Source of the DNA: Ktedonobacter racemifer DSM 44963 | GTDB taxonomy: Bacteria > Chloroflexota > Ktedonobacteria > Ktedonobacterales > Ktedonobacteraceae | Length of the DNA stretch: 64,000 nt | Reading direction: 5' to 3' | NCBI RefSeq assembly: GCF_000178855.1 | Contig: NZ_ADVG01000001.1 | Location: forward strand, 1,302,001-1,366,000 | In this document: positions 37,258 through 47,900 of the stretch, in pieces | How positions within the stretch are numbered: the stretch's first letter is position 1 | Layout: every line of letters starts with the position of its first letter | Program-made: the position numbers and the translations under genes | Notes under the pieces: generated by a model | Databases searched by the model: none | Told to the model about the DNA's origin: nothing | The model's input: only the letters and a program-made list of their open reading frames with translations

Positions 37258-38031
37258 ATGGTATGTTGTCTTTATGTAATTTCAGAAAGAAAGAATACAA
37301 TAGTGAATACTATCTCAGGCGCTTCGGAGATTAGCAAGCGGAGACGCGCTGCTACATGGTTTGGGTACGCCGCATGTGCCTGGTCGTTGCTCTTCTCCCT
37401 CGCGCACTTCTATTGGGGGATCGAGGCCGCCACTACGGGAGTGCTCACCGTCCCTGGTGGCAATATACATTTGGAGAACGGCCCTGCTACTGGTAGTGGA
37501 GTCATCTTGGCCTGGGTCGTGACTGTTGGCATCCTGTGCATCCTGGGTGGGCTCATCGCGTTGTTTCGCATACGAGGCGAGAGGATGTCCCACGGTATGC
37601 AACGCAGTGCAACCGCAGTAGGAGTAGTGACTATGACGGCCTATGTGGTCTATTGCTTTACCATAAATGGCTTTGCGTGGATCATAGCTCCCGGTACCCT
37701 CTGTGTGTTCGGGGCGGCGATCTCGCTATCGCTGATCCAGCCCTGGGGGCGCTTCATTCCGCGCTGGCTGTTGCTTCTGCTTGCCTGGCTCGGTGGTGTG
37801 ATTATGATAGTTCATGAACTCTACGGCGGGATCCTACAGGGAATGGCAGTGTCAGGTATGATTGGCTGGCAACAGGAACACCTCATGATAGGTGCTCCTG
37901 CCACACAGGCTCCGCTCACAGTACAGCAGTTTATCAATCAAAACCTCATCTGGGGCTCGTGGTTTCTGCTCGGAGGCATCCTATTCTGTGCCCTCGCCTG
38001 GCTGGCACGCCACTCGCTCGATGAGCGCTAA
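37258..38031 (+). CDS. Multi-pass membrane protein (DUF3995-like), 257 aa
   Basis: About six membrane helices. It shares with the gene at 40604 the signature W-GYAACAW-LLF---H-YW (here WFGYAACAWSLLFSLAHFYWG) in the first helix, so the two are paralogues. No ribosome site is seen before the ATG; a GTG 15 codons on is also possible. It lies upstream of the histidine kinase and shares its promoter-region motif with the second paralogue. Function unknown; it may be a target or sensor partner of the two-component system. Confidence 0.65.
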   Translation: MVCCLYVISERKNTIVNTISGASEISKRRRAATWFGYAACAWSLLFSLAHFYWGIEAATTGVLTVPGGNIHLENGPATGSGVILAWVVTVGILCILGGLIALFRIRGERMSHGMQRSATAVGVVTMTAYVVYCFTINGFAWIIAPGTLCVFGAAISLSLIQPWGRFIPRWLLLLLAWLGGVIMIVHELYGGILQGMAVSGMIGWQQEHLMIGAPATQAPLTVQQFINQNLIWGSWFLLGGILFCALAWLARHSLDER

Positions 38032-38218
38032 AGCCTGGTGAGTGGGGAGACCGAAAAAAAGAAGATGCCGTTTCATATTCTTGCCAGAACGTCTGGCGCA
38101 TGACAGATCGGTAGTTCTGAGGTACCATTATTCGTGTGGAGTGCGGCGTATCCATTCCAATGAGCAGGGGTGCATATCCTGACGAGCATAGCCGTCTGAA
38201 TGACCTGCCTGGAGAGAG

Positions 38219-39679
38219 ATGATAACAGTGAAGTTCCCAACCTTTGTGCTGAAGCGGTTCCATCGCTTGCAATGGAAATTAACGATCTCGTATTTGATAA
38301 CTTGTGTCATCGTCTTGTGTTTGCTTGAACTGCTCGTCGCCCTGATAGGCGTTGGTGTGACCCTCTCTCAAGACAGAGGGACACTTGAACACCACGCACA
38401 GCTCCTCGCACGCATCGCGGGTCCAACTTTTCCCGCGACGAGGGTTGCCCACCAGCAGCAATTGCAAGCGGCATGGGAACTACTCCAGGAAAGTAACCCT
38501 GCCTTTCAGGGCTATATAGCTACCGTTGACGCACAAGGACGCGTGATTGTGGCCGCCGGGAATCACGCCCCTGTTCCTGGATATGATCTGCGGTCAGCGT
38601 TACCAGCCAGCGTTCAGCAAGATACCCGAGGATTGCTCTCCTCCCATGCTTCTCCATCCTCTCCTCAGAGCGCGTTGCTCCGCACTTCTTTTGAGCAGGG
38701 TAGGGAGTATGTCGTCGCTCCGCTACTGGAAGGAACAACCACTCAGGGTATATTGGTCGTCAGTGGGCACTATGTGCGCTTTTCCTGGGAGAACGTGCTT
38801 ACTTTCCTCCTGTTCTTCGGGGTGAGTGCCGTCATCTTCTTTCTCGGCGCGGGAGTAGTTGGCCTGGCGTTCGGTGCCGTCACGGCCCGCGGCCTGGTCC
38901 GCCGACTTCAGCAAATCGCAGCAGCCGTCGAAGGCTGGAGCCTGGGTGATTTCTCCACTTTTGTCAGCGATCCCTCTCGCGACGAAGTGGGACAGTTGGC
39001 ACACCGCCTCAATCATATGGCTCAGCAATTGCAGCAGTTGCTCAGGATGCGTCAGGATCTGGCAACTGTAGAAGAGCGCAATCGCCTGGCTCGCGACCTG
39101 CACGATAGTGTCAAGCAACAGATTTTCGCGGTTTCTTTGCATGTAAGCACCACAAAGGCTCTAATGAGACATGATGAACGGGCCGCGCAGGCACATTTGC
39201 TCAAAGCAGAAGTTTTGGTCCGCCAGACCCAGCGCGAACTGATGACGCTCATTCGCGAATTGCGCCCGGTTGATCTGGAGGACAGAAGCCTGGCGCAAGC
39301 CCTACAGGATTACACACATTCCTGGCAGGAACAGACGGGCATCCCTGTTGAACTAAAGGTGGACGGAGACATAGCAACGTCGCTGGAGGTTGAGAATGCC
39401 TTCTTTAGGATCGCGCAGGAAGGACTGGCAAACGTCGCACGCCATAGTCAGGCATCACTCGTGAAGCTCCATCTGACCTGCGCTACGGTTGTAACACTCG
39501 CGATCAATGATAATGGCTGCGGTTTTGACGTGCACAACAGAGAACAACGAGGCGTTGGCCTCTCCTCTATACGCGAGCGGGTCCAGGCCCTTGGTGGGCA
39601 TCTCGACATCCAGAGTAGCAAAGGCCAGGGCACAACAATTATCGTCTGGTGTCCACAAACAGAGAAAGATGCTTCCTAA
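38219..39679 (+). CDS. NarL-type sensor histidine kinase, 486 aa
   Basis: Two membrane helices (about residues 19-48 and 190-225) flank an extracytoplasmic sensor domain of about 140 residues. HAMP follows, then HisKA-3 with RNRLARDLHDSVKQQIFA (His295 phosphorylated) and a HATPase with NVARHSQASLVKL, NDNGCGFD and GVGLSSIRERVQALGG. It autophosphorylates and passes the phosphate to the response regulator encoded 32 bases on. GGAGAG is close to the ATG at 38219; GTG 38228 fits the spacing better. Confidence 0.9.
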   Translation: MITVKFPTFVLKRFHRLQWKLTISYLITCVIVLCLLELLVALIGVGVTLSQDRGTLEHHAQLLARIAGPTFPATRVAHQQQLQAAWELLQESNPAFQGYIATVDAQGRVIVAAGNHAPVPGYDLRSALPASVQQDTRGLLSSHASPSSPQSALLRTSFEQGREYVVAPLLEGTTTQGILVVSGHYVRFSWENVLTFLLFFGVSAVIFFLGAGVVGLAFGAVTARGLVRRLQQIAAAVEGWSLGDFSTFVSDPSRDEVGQLAHRLNHMAQQLQQLLRMRQDLATVEERNRLARDLHDSVKQQIFAVSLHVSTTKALMRHDERAAQAHLLKAEVLVRQTQRELMTLIRELRPVDLEDRSLAQALQDYTHSWQEQTGIPVELKVDGDIATSLEVENAFFRIAQEGLANVARHSQASLVKLHLTCATVVTLAINDNGCGFDVHNREQRGVGLSSIRERVQALGGHLDIQSSKGQGTTIIVWCPQTEKDAS

Positions 39680-39711
39680 GAGCAGTGGACTCTTTTCAGG
39701 AGAAAGACAAC

Positions 39712-40371
39712 ATGCCGGAAACAGAACTGATTACTATCCTTATCGCCGATGACCACGCCATTGTACGTGAAGGCATCCGCGCGTTTTTCGCTATTCAGCC
39801 CGACTGTAGCGTAGTTGGTGAGGCTGAGTCGGGAGAGGACGCGGTGCGTTTGGCTGCAGAACTGGTCCCCGACGTTATCCTGATGGACCTGATGATGCCT
39901 GGCATGGATGGTGTGGAAGCTACGCGCCGCCTCAAACAGGTAAGTCCGCATTCGCAGATCATCGTGCTCACCTCTTTCCACGACGATGAGCATATCTTCC
40001 CAGCACTGCGAGCCGGCGCGCTCTCCTATATCCTCAAAAGTATCCCTCCCGATGAGCTAGTGGAGGTCGCGCGCAAGGCAGTACGCGGTGAATCTGTGCT
40101 GCATCCCCGTGTGGCCGCGCGCGTGGTGCGCGAACTGCGTGGCACCAGAAGCGAGGCGCCCAATCCTTTTGTCGAACTGAGCGAGCGCGAGCTTGAAGTT
40201 CTGCGTCTGATCGCTGGCGGTCTCTCCAATACTGAGATTGCCGCGCGCCTCACCATCAGCGAGAAGACTGTCAAAGGGCACCTGAGTAATATTCTCTCGA
40301 AGCTCCATCTGATGGATCGCACGCAGGCCGCTGTCTTTGCCTGGCAACAGGGACTCATCCATCGCGATTGA
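39712..40371 (+). CDS. NarL/FixJ-type response regulator, 219 aa
   Basis: The receiver domain begins ITILIADDHAIVREGIRAFF. The phospho-acceptor is Asp59 (VILMDLMMPGMDG), with the Thr in IVLTSF and the Lys in YILKSIPPDEL. The LuxR-type HTH at the C-terminus reads LSERELEVLRLIAGGLSNTEIAARL and then SEKTVKGHLSNILSKL. AGGAGA lies eight bases before the ATG at 39712. It forms a pair with the kinase and could bind the repeated upstream elements at 37073 and 40390. Confidence 0.92.
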   Translation: MPETELITILIADDHAIVREGIRAFFAIQPDCSVVGEAESGEDAVRLAAELVPDVILMDLMMPGMDGVEATRRLKQVSPHSQIIVLTSFHDDEHIFPALRAGALSYILKSIPPDELVEVARKAVRGESVLHPRVAARVVRELRGTRSEAPNPFVELSERELEVLRLIAGGLSNTEIAARLTISEKTVKGHLSNILSKLHLMDRTQAAVFAWQQGLIHRD

Positions 40372-40389
40372 CTGTGACGAGCACTACGC

Positions 40390-40451
40390 CAAATGTCTTG
40401 CTCTAAACAGGCCATCTGATGCATCACAAAATACCACTCCTGCTGTATGCT
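40390..40451 (+). promoter_or_regulatory. Conserved upstream element, copy 2
   Basis: Second copy of the element at 37073-37135, 19 bases after the response regulator stop and about 150 bases before the second paralogue. Here the inverted repeat is CCAAATG/CATCTGA. Confidence 0.7.
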
Positions 40452-40603
40452 CTCTCTAGAACAAACACATGTGGTCCTGGTCCAGCGCTCCGGCATTCTT
40501 CTGCTCACGCGGACAGTGCTTTTTAGAAAAGGGCTCACCAGGATGGCATGAGATTTCAATTTACCCCCTCTGTCGATAGCGTGCAGAGATGAAAGAGTGC
40601 ATT

Positions 40604-41356
40604 ATGAAAACCAAACCTGACAACATATCATTATTAAGTCCGTCTTTTTTGCCATCGCGGTGGATCGTGTGGACAGGCTACGCTGCGTGCGCCTGGGCAC
40701 TGCTGTTTGCCATGGAACACGCCTACTGGGCCTTTGGAGGCACCTGGCTTCTGGCTTCTGGGTCAACACAGGAACTCCAACGTCAGTTTGCCGAAAATCC
40801 CGCGTCGTATATCATCAGTTGGGCCGTAGATGTTATGGTGTTTGCTGTCCTGGCTTTGTTCCCTCTCGCCCTGATATGGAGAGGAAAGCGTATCAGCCAG
40901 AGCCGAATACAGATTTTTACCCTTATATACGCATATGCAAGTCTGTTCTTCTTTGCGCTGACCGGTATGATCAGGCACGATAATATGTTGGTATTATTCA
41001 GCCTTGCTGTCAGCGTTCTCAGTATTCCCATTGCTTTTATACGACCTCGCAACCAGAATATTCCAAGCTGGTTGGTGACCTTTGCAACCTGGACCTTCGG
41101 TATTGGGATGACCCTCTACGGGCTTAGCTACTTTATTGTTGCTTTTCTCAATATCCATGCAGGCCACTTCTGGACATATATTGCTGCTGGCGGATTAAAT
41201 TGGACGATCGAGGGCATTCTATTCATGATGGTGGCCTGGCTGGCGAACTGTGGCGGGCGCGATGCCCAGACACGAGACGGCGAGCCAGCTAGCATAGTGG
41301 TTCAGAGACGCGAAGAAAGAGACAATCTGGGTGAAAGTAAGATAAACGGATGGTAA
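40604..41356 (+). CDS. Multi-pass membrane protein (DUF3995-like), 250 aa
   Basis: Paralogue of 37258, with about six membrane helices and the signature WTGYAACAWALLFAMEHAYWAFGG. The C-terminal tail is hydrophilic. AAAGAG lies six bases before the ATG at 40604. It is downstream of the two-component genes and has its own copy of the conserved upstream element. Confidence 0.7.
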   Translation: MKTKPDNISLLSPSFLPSRWIVWTGYAACAWALLFAMEHAYWAFGGTWLLASGSTQELQRQFAENPASYIISWAVDVMVFAVLALFPLALIWRGKRISQSRIQIFTLIYAYASLFFFALTGMIRHDNMLVLFSLAVSVLSIPIAFIRPRNQNIPSWLVTFATWTFGIGMTLYGLSYFIVAFLNIHAGHFWTYIAAGGLNWTIEGILFMMVAWLANCGGRDAQTRDGEPASIVVQRREERDNLGESKINGW

Positions 41357-41447
41357 AAGTAGTCGATAAACAAACACCCACTTCACATTCCTGTGCGCCT
41401 ACCTTTCTGGTTGGCGCCCCTTTCCACTGGCCACCCATTAGCTTCTG

Positions 41448-41528
41448 CCAGTTACCCACAATAGACATAGGACAGATGACCAGCGAAGGACTGTTGCTCT
41501 TCAGCCCCGGCCTCTAAGCGCAGCAGGT
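41448..41528 (-). pseudogene. Rearranged relic of a SNF2 gene
   Basis: Positions 41448-41484 match the SNF2 gene at about 46144-46182, and 41485-41528 match it at about 46463-46507, each with two to three differences. The 280 bases between are deleted. The second part supplies the final codons and stop of the response regulator at 41514. Confidence 0.8.
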
Positions 41529-41888
41529 GAGGCGAGCGACTTTTGCCAGGAATGCCTCAATGTTGAAGGGCTTGGCCAGGAAATCATCCGCTCCCGCTTG
41601 TCGTACGGTTTGCTCAGCACTAGGATGCGCTGAGAACATCAGGACAGGAATCTTTCGAGTCTCCTGTTGGCTCTTCAGCCATCGCACAATATCGCGCCCA
41701 TCTTTGCCTGAAAGCAAGACATCCAGGACAATAAGGTGGGGAAGTTCGCCGTTGTGCAGTTGCATGAGGAAGTCCCCTTTGTCTGACGTCACCACCTCAT
41801 AGCCCTCATCTTCCAGGATGATGTGGAGGAACTCGAGAATATCCGGGTCATCATCCACGATGAGAATACGTTGCGTTGTATGTGGCAT
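41514..41888 (-). CDS. Single-domain response regulator, 124 aa
   Basis: Receiver domain only: RILIVDDDPDILEFL, phospho-acceptor Asp56 (LIVLDVLLSGKDG), FSAHPSAEQ and LAKPFNIEAFLAKVARL. No output domain. It starts 10 bases after the stop of the hybrid-type PAS kinase on the same strand, so the two form a unit. AGGAAG precedes the ATG. Its last five codons come from a SNF2-gene fragment (see 41448), so the C-terminus is not original. Confidence 0.88.
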   Translation of the reverse strand: MPHTTQRILIVDDDPDILEFLHIILEDEGYEVVTSDKGDFLMQLHNGELPHLIVLDVLLSGKDGRDIVRWLKSQQETRKIPVLMFSAHPSAEQTVRQAGADDFLAKPFNIEAFLAKVARLTCCA

Positions 41889-41898
41889 CGTTTTCTTC

Positions 41899-44289
41899 CT
41901 ACCCTTCTCTCTCTGTTGGGTCTGCTGGCCCTGTATACTCTTTTGGCTCCATCTGTGGCAACGCGACAAAAAAGGCGCTCCCAGCCCCTTTGCGGCTCTC
42001 TACCCATATGCGCCCCTTATGGCGCGATACGATCTCCCGAGCCAGGTAGAGGCCAATACCCAGCCCTGGGTACGTTTTCTCTTCAGGGCCTACCTGATAG
42101 AAGCGCTCAAAAATGCGATCATGATGGCTCTGGTCAATACCAATGCCAAAATCCTGGACGCTTATGATGACCTGCTTCCCCTCGTGGAAACGATGGATGA
42201 TGATGTGCTCAGCCTCTGGAGAATACTTGATGGCGTTGGTCAGCAGATTGATGAACACTTGCCCCAGACGATCTGGATCACCTATCACCTGTGCTCCTGT
42301 GTGTCCCTCGATACGTAGCTGATGGCTCGTGGTGGTCGCCTGCACATTGTCCACGATCTCGTTGAGCAGCTCATCCAGCTCAAAAGCTTCGATGCGCAAT
42401 GCAAGCTTGCCAGCCTGCATTCTCGAGATATCGAGCAAGTCGCTGATAAGCCTGGTAAGCTTATCGAGCTGGGCATCCATGCGTGCCAGGTAGGAGAGGC
42501 CTTGCTCGTCTTCCCGTTTTGTCAGGCGGCGCTGCAGGACGTGGGTAAATCCTTTCAAGCTGGTGACTGGCGTTTTGAGTTCATGGCTAGCCATACTGAT
42601 AAACTCGTCTTTGCGATGCTCAACCCGCATTCGCTCGGTAATATCATGCCAAATGGAAATGACCATGGCTACAGCACCACTCTGTGTGCGTACTGGACGG
42701 GAGATGATCTGCACCCAACGTTCAGTTCCTTGAACCCTGAGTGTGGCCTGCGCTTCCTGTGCTCCGGCCAGAACTCGGCAGTGAGGAAGCGCCTCGAGAG
42801 ATAATGCATGTCCTTGCTCGTCAATGAGTGGAGAGGTGGTAAGCAGGATTTCGTCTGGCTGGTCCAGCAGCTCGTGGAATAAGGTCACTCCACTCATCTG
42901 GGCCGCAACCTCGTTGGCATAGAGGACGCGATTATTGGGTGTGTAGACGATAATGCCGTCTGCTACGCCCTGCAAGATAATGTCGAATTGGTCGCGGCTC
43001 TGTTGGACTTCTCGATAGAGCCGTGCATTCTCCAGGGCTAAACCGATGCGCCGTCCCACTTCTTCCGCCAGAGCAAGATCAAACGCGTTGTAGTGTCTAC
43101 CGGATGCGGTGGTTGCCAAGGAGAGCACCCCCGTGATCTTCCCTCGTGCGGTTAGGGGAACCAGCATAGCGGAGGTAAAACCAATCTGCCGTGCCAGCGC
43201 CAACTCCTCCTCGTTCCTACTCGCTTCTACCAGCAGATCATCGGTGATCTCGGGGTAGAGTTCTGCGTGTCCGCTGCGCAGCACCTGGGCTACCCCTCGT
43301 TGCGCATCAGGATCGGCAGGGAAGCGCTCGCATAGGGTGCGCGCCCAGCGCACCTGCTCGGGATCGATGTGCGCGAGCTCGGCCAGTTCTAGGTGTCCCG
43401 CCGCATTCACCAGCTCAATGGTACACCAATCGGCTATGCGCGGGACCGCCAGGTGTGCCACGGCGGTCAGCGTTTCCTGGTAGTCAAGAGTGGAGGCCAA
43501 TACCTGACTGAGCTGGGCGAGCATCTGCTCCTGGGCCTCGATGCGCTTGCGTTCAGTAATGTCATGGGCAATGTCAGAGGCTCCGATGAGCAGACCCGCA
43601 TGGTCATAAATAGGAGAAACAGCGACGGAGACCGGCACACGTGTGCCATCTTTGCGTTGCCTGACCGTTTCATAGAGCTCGACCCGTTCTCCCTGGCGAA
43701 TACGCTCCATGATCGTAATAAATTCATCCTGACGATCAACCGGGAAAATAAGGGTGATTGGTTGGCCCACCGCCTCCTGAGCGCTGTAGCCATAGAGGTG
43801 CTGCGCCGCTCGATTCCAACTGGTGATGATGCCCTCACTCGTTTTCCCAATGATAGGCGTATCGGCTGATTCGACCAGAGCAGCAAGATGGAGATGAGCG
43901 CGTTCTGCCTGGCGGCGTTCGCTAACATCACGGGCAATTTTTGTCGCCCCAACAATGGTACCGTTCCGATCTTTGACGGGGGAAATACTCAAGGAAACTT
44001 CGATCCTGGTGCCATCTTTGCGCTGCCGAACGGTTTCAAAATGCTCAATGCGCTTGCCCTGACGCAATGTCGCAAGGATTTCCTTTTCTTCAGCGTGCAA
44101 TTCCTCGGGAATGATGAGCAGAACCGATTGTCCAATCGCTTCCTGGGGCGTGTAGCCAAAGAGTGATACGGCTGCTGGGTTCCAGCTGGTAATGATACCT
44201 TCAAGTGTTTTACTAACGATGGCATCATCGGAAGAAGCAATGATGGCCTCGTAGATACCCAGTTCTTCCAGGGGTTGATGCAAATGCAT
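41899..44289 (-). CDS. PAS/GAF sensor histidine kinase, 796 aa
   Basis: Soluble kinase: PAS1 and PAS2 (both with GIITSWN-AA---YGY and ETVRQRKDGTR, so duplicates of each other), a GAF domain (ADWCTIELVNAAGHL to GRRIGLALENARLY), PAS3 (VADGIIVYTPNNRVLYAN), HisKA with SMASHELKTPVTSLKG (His569) and HATPase with NLLTNAIKYSPEAEH, DFGIGID and GLGIGLYLAREIV. It would pass phosphate to the receiver protein encoded next. No membrane segment, so it senses cytoplasmic signals. Confidence 0.92.
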   Translation of the reverse strand: MHLHQPLEELGIYEAIIASSDDAIVSKTLEGIITSWNPAAVSLFGYTPQEAIGQSVLLIIPEELHAEEKEILATLRQGKRIEHFETVRQRKDGTRIEVSLSISPVKDRNGTIVGATKIARDVSERRQAERAHLHLAALVESADTPIIGKTSEGIITSWNRAAQHLYGYSAQEAVGQPITLIFPVDRQDEFITIMERIRQGERVELYETVRQRKDGTRVPVSVAVSPIYDHAGLLIGASDIAHDITERKRIEAQEQMLAQLSQVLASTLDYQETLTAVAHLAVPRIADWCTIELVNAAGHLELAELAHIDPEQVRWARTLCERFPADPDAQRGVAQVLRSGHAELYPEITDDLLVEASRNEEELALARQIGFTSAMLVPLTARGKITGVLSLATTASGRHYNAFDLALAEEVGRRIGLALENARLYREVQQSRDQFDIILQGVADGIIVYTPNNRVLYANEVAAQMSGVTLFHELLDQPDEILLTTSPLIDEQGHALSLEALPHCRVLAGAQEAQATLRVQGTERWVQIISRPVRTQSGAVAMVISIWHDITERMRVEHRKDEFISMASHELKTPVTSLKGFTHVLQRRLTKREDEQGLSYLARMDAQLDKLTRLISDLLDISRMQAGKLALRIEAFELDELLNEIVDNVQATTTSHQLRIEGHTGAQVIGDPDRLGQVFINLLTNAIKYSPEAEHIIIHRFHEGKQVIISVQDFGIGIDQSHHDRIFERFYQVGPEEKTYPGLGIGLYLAREIVSRHKGRIWVESRKGAGSAFFVALPQMEPKEYTGPADPTEREG

Positions 44290-44908
44290 AAGTATGGCTC
44301 TCCTGAGCTAGTTACTCCTACGGTCTCTGGCAAGTAGTAGACGGTGTATGGAAGACGGACGATCTTTGGAATGATGAGGCAAGATAAGCGTCCGAGGATG
44401 TGTTTGCATCACATATAGTGCCCAGTATAGCCCAGGAAATGATCTGGCCAAAGAACGAGATCTGCTAGCTGCTCAGGCAATGTGATGCTCTCCAAAGGGA
44501 GAAGGAAAAGGTGAAGGGTGCAACTGGGACAAGCATCAAAAGTGTGCATCTGACGAGCCACATTGGGAACGTCCAACAGATCAAGCAAACCAAGTAGAAA
44601 ATTGCTGGCCTATCAGGCCCTGTGCTACGTAAGCTGCTAACCCTTTAGGTTATTTACCGCCTCGATAATGAGAATTGTTTTAACAGGTCCTGGGTCCTCC
44701 TGGGAAGATGGGGTATCGGGTGCTTGCATTGACTCGTGGTCCTTTCTATCGCGATCGCCGGGAAGGGGCGTACTTCTTTCACGAATGGAACAGATTATTC
44801 GTTTCAGAGGTAGGACCAGGATAGATATTGTGGCGAAAAGGAAAATCCCACTCTATTTTTTAGAAGGCAGATCAAATTTAATACATTTGAGTTTTTTGAA
44901 AATAGTTC
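44290..44908. other. Gene-free stretch
   Basis: Between the kinase start and the SNF2 stop. A plus-strand open frame at 44668-45000 has no ribosome site and runs antisense into the helicase. I see no repeat or terminator. Confidence 0.55.
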
Positions 44909-47900
44909 TTACTCTCCTACGGCCTCGCGACCCAGCACAAACAATTCACGCAATTGCGAGGTCGACATCTCCGTTAACCAGTTCTCACCGCTGCCAATAA
45001 TGTTCTCGGCCAACGCCTTCTTGCTCTCAATCATGGCGTCGATACGCTCTTCCAGCGTCCCCACACAGACAAACTTGTGTACCTGGACGTTGCGATGCTG
45101 CCCGATACGAAACGCGCGGTCCGTCGCCTGGTTCTCCACTGCGGGATTCCACCAGCGGTCAAAGTGGAAGACGTGATTGGCCGCCGTCAGGTTCAGCCCA
45201 ACGCCACCCGCCTTCAAAGACAAGAGAAAGAGCGGGGCGTCGTCGCGCTCATCCTGGAAACGCGTTACCAGTTGATCACGCACCTTCTTCGGCGTGCCGC
45301 CATGAAGGAAGAGGACTTCACGCCCCAGTTGCTCTTGCAAGTGCCGGCGCAACAGTTGACCCATCTCGGCGAATTGAGTAAAGATCAGGGCCTTATCGCC
45401 TTCCGCCAGCACCTCCTCCAGCATCTCTTCCAGGCGCAATACTTTGCCCGAGCGCTTGCCCAGAGCACTCTCGTCTCCCATAAAATGCGCTGGATGATTG
45501 CAGACCTGCTTCAAACGTAACAGGGCCGAAAGGATCATGCCCTTGCGCTCAATGCCTTTAGCATCATCGATTTTTTCCAGCATCTCCTTGACGACAGCGT
45601 CGTAGAGCGAGGCTTGCTCCTGCGTCAGGTTACAGAGCACCTTCATCTCCATTTTCTCTGGCAGGTCCTGGATAATGCTTTTATCGGTCTTGACTCTGCG
45701 CAAGATAAAGGGCTGTACAAGCTGCTTGAGCACTTGCGAGCGCTCCGTGTCGTGATAGCGCTCAATCGGCAAGACAAAGCGCTGGCGAAAGTCCTGTGCC
45801 GAGCCAAGATAGCCAGGATTGAGAAATTCAACGATGGAGCGCAGTTCAGAGAGGCGATTCTCTACGGGCGTGCCCGTCAAGGCCAGCCGATAGCGTGACT
45901 TCAGCTTCTTGATAGCCTGCGTCTGCTTCGCCTCGTCGTTCTTGATATTCTGCGCCTCGTCAAGGACAATATTCTCCCACGCTACCTGGTTGAGTAATTC
46001 CTGGTCACGTAACGCCAGGGCGTAGGTTGTTAACACGACATCATGTTGGCGCACTTCCTGCACAAATTCCTCGCCAGAGAGCCGCTCAGCGCCATGATGG
46101 ACATGCACGGAGAGCGAGGGAGCAAAGCGCTGGACCTCACGCTGCCAGTTGCCCACAATAGACATAGGACAGATAACCAGCGTCGGCAAGGCCCGCGCGC
46201 CCTGGGGCAGATGCGCCCGCTCATAGAGCAAGAGACCAATTAGCGAAGCGGTTTTTCCCAGGCCCATATCGTCGGCCAGACAGGCGCCCAGGCTCAGGCG
46301 CTTGAGGAAAGTCATCCACGAGACACCACGAACCTGGTAGGGGCGCAGTTGTCCCTGGAATGTAGTGGGAATCTCCACCACCTCCAACTGCTCCTTCCCC
46401 TGTAGGCGTTTGAGCGTGTCGTCCAACCAGCCCTCAACCTCAACCTCAACATGCGATACGCCAAAGGACTGCTGCTCTTCGGCCCCGGCCTCTAAGCGCA
46501 GCAGGTCGCGCAAGCTCAGCTCCTCTTTACGCATGAGCTTCTTCGCGAAGAATTCGCTCGCCGCCTCCAGTTCTTCTGGCCGTAGCTCGATCCATTGACC
46601 CCGCACCTTGACCAGGGGCTGCTTTAAGCTTACCAGTTCGAGAAACTCTTGCTCGCTGAGCACCTCTCCCCCTAATGACATCTGCCAGTTATATTGCAAC
46701 AAGCTATCCAGCGTCAGGAAGCCACTACTCTCTTTCGCAGTTGACTCTTTTCCCTTCACATGCAATTTAGCTGCCAGGCGAGCGCCACGGCTTCCCCACC
46801 AGGATGGCACCAGAACCCCGAAGCCGCTCTGTTTCAGGAGAGGAGCTGCATCGCTGAGAAAATGATAGGCTTCTTCCGTGCTTAAAGTTACCTCAGTGGG
46901 GCGAGCGGAACGCAGACCTCGCTCCAAAGGTGGGAAGAGACGAATGGCAACCCCGAGATCCGTCAGTAAAGATTCTTGAGGATGCTGAAAGGCGCGGTTG
47001 AGAAAGGTGGAGGAGCCAGCGCGCGCCTGCCAGACCTGCTCGGCGGAGACTAAGAGGCTGGGATCATCGTTGGCCTGTAAATGAAAGCTCAGCTTCCAGG
47101 AGGCTACCGCCTGGTCTGCCTCCCCTTCCTGCGCCTCCTGGTCGTCTGTCTGCTCTCTCCCTGGCTGCTCCAGGCGGAAACAGGTACGAAAGGGGCGAAA
47201 CTCGGCGCGGGTCACAACGGGCCGCAACCAGGTTACTACAGCGTCAGTAAAAGCCTGCAAGTCTTCTTTGGAGGCGGCCAGTTCCCCTCCATGTGATGAG
47301 GCAAGCGCCTGCACCCACTGGGCCGAGAGAGACATTCCTCGTGGGAGGCGCCCCTGGTCCTCCATCTTTTCCATTGAGGTTCGTACCAGCGCGTCGACGC
47401 TGCGCTGTAAGAAGTTGAGTAAAAGCTCCTGCGGATCAATCTCTACAGGCTGTATCGTACCAGCTACGCGAAAGGCGCGGCAGGCAGGTGGCATAGCGCG
47501 TGCCAGGCGTGCCACACGCTCCTGATCCTCTGGCATGAGCGCCAATGACCAGGAGGCTGCGGCTTTCATCTTTACAGCTTGTTTACTACCTCCCCGGCTC
47601 GACGCCCTGGCGGGTTCGGGAATCTTTAGGGAGGGCAAAAAGCTCTGGCGCTGCACGAGTTCCAGGGCCAGCTGGGCCGCTTTCATCCAGAAGCGTAAAT
47701 CGCTGCCATAGCTGTGATACTCGCCAGAGGCGGGTGGCTGCTCGGGCAGAGCAAGCAACATGTCACAGGCATGGGAATCATCAAGAGAGAGCGCCTCTAC
47801 CGACCAGTCGCGTAGCTGCGGCTTGCTTTTACTTGTAATAGGTGTTTCTAGCACAAGCCTGGGCGAGGGAAGAGGGTATTTGCTCGTCGAAGGCAAGCGC

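Noticed and set aside
44668..45000. Plus-strand frame in the gap before SNF2
   Set aside because: It runs antisense into the helicase gene and has no ribosome site or family motif.
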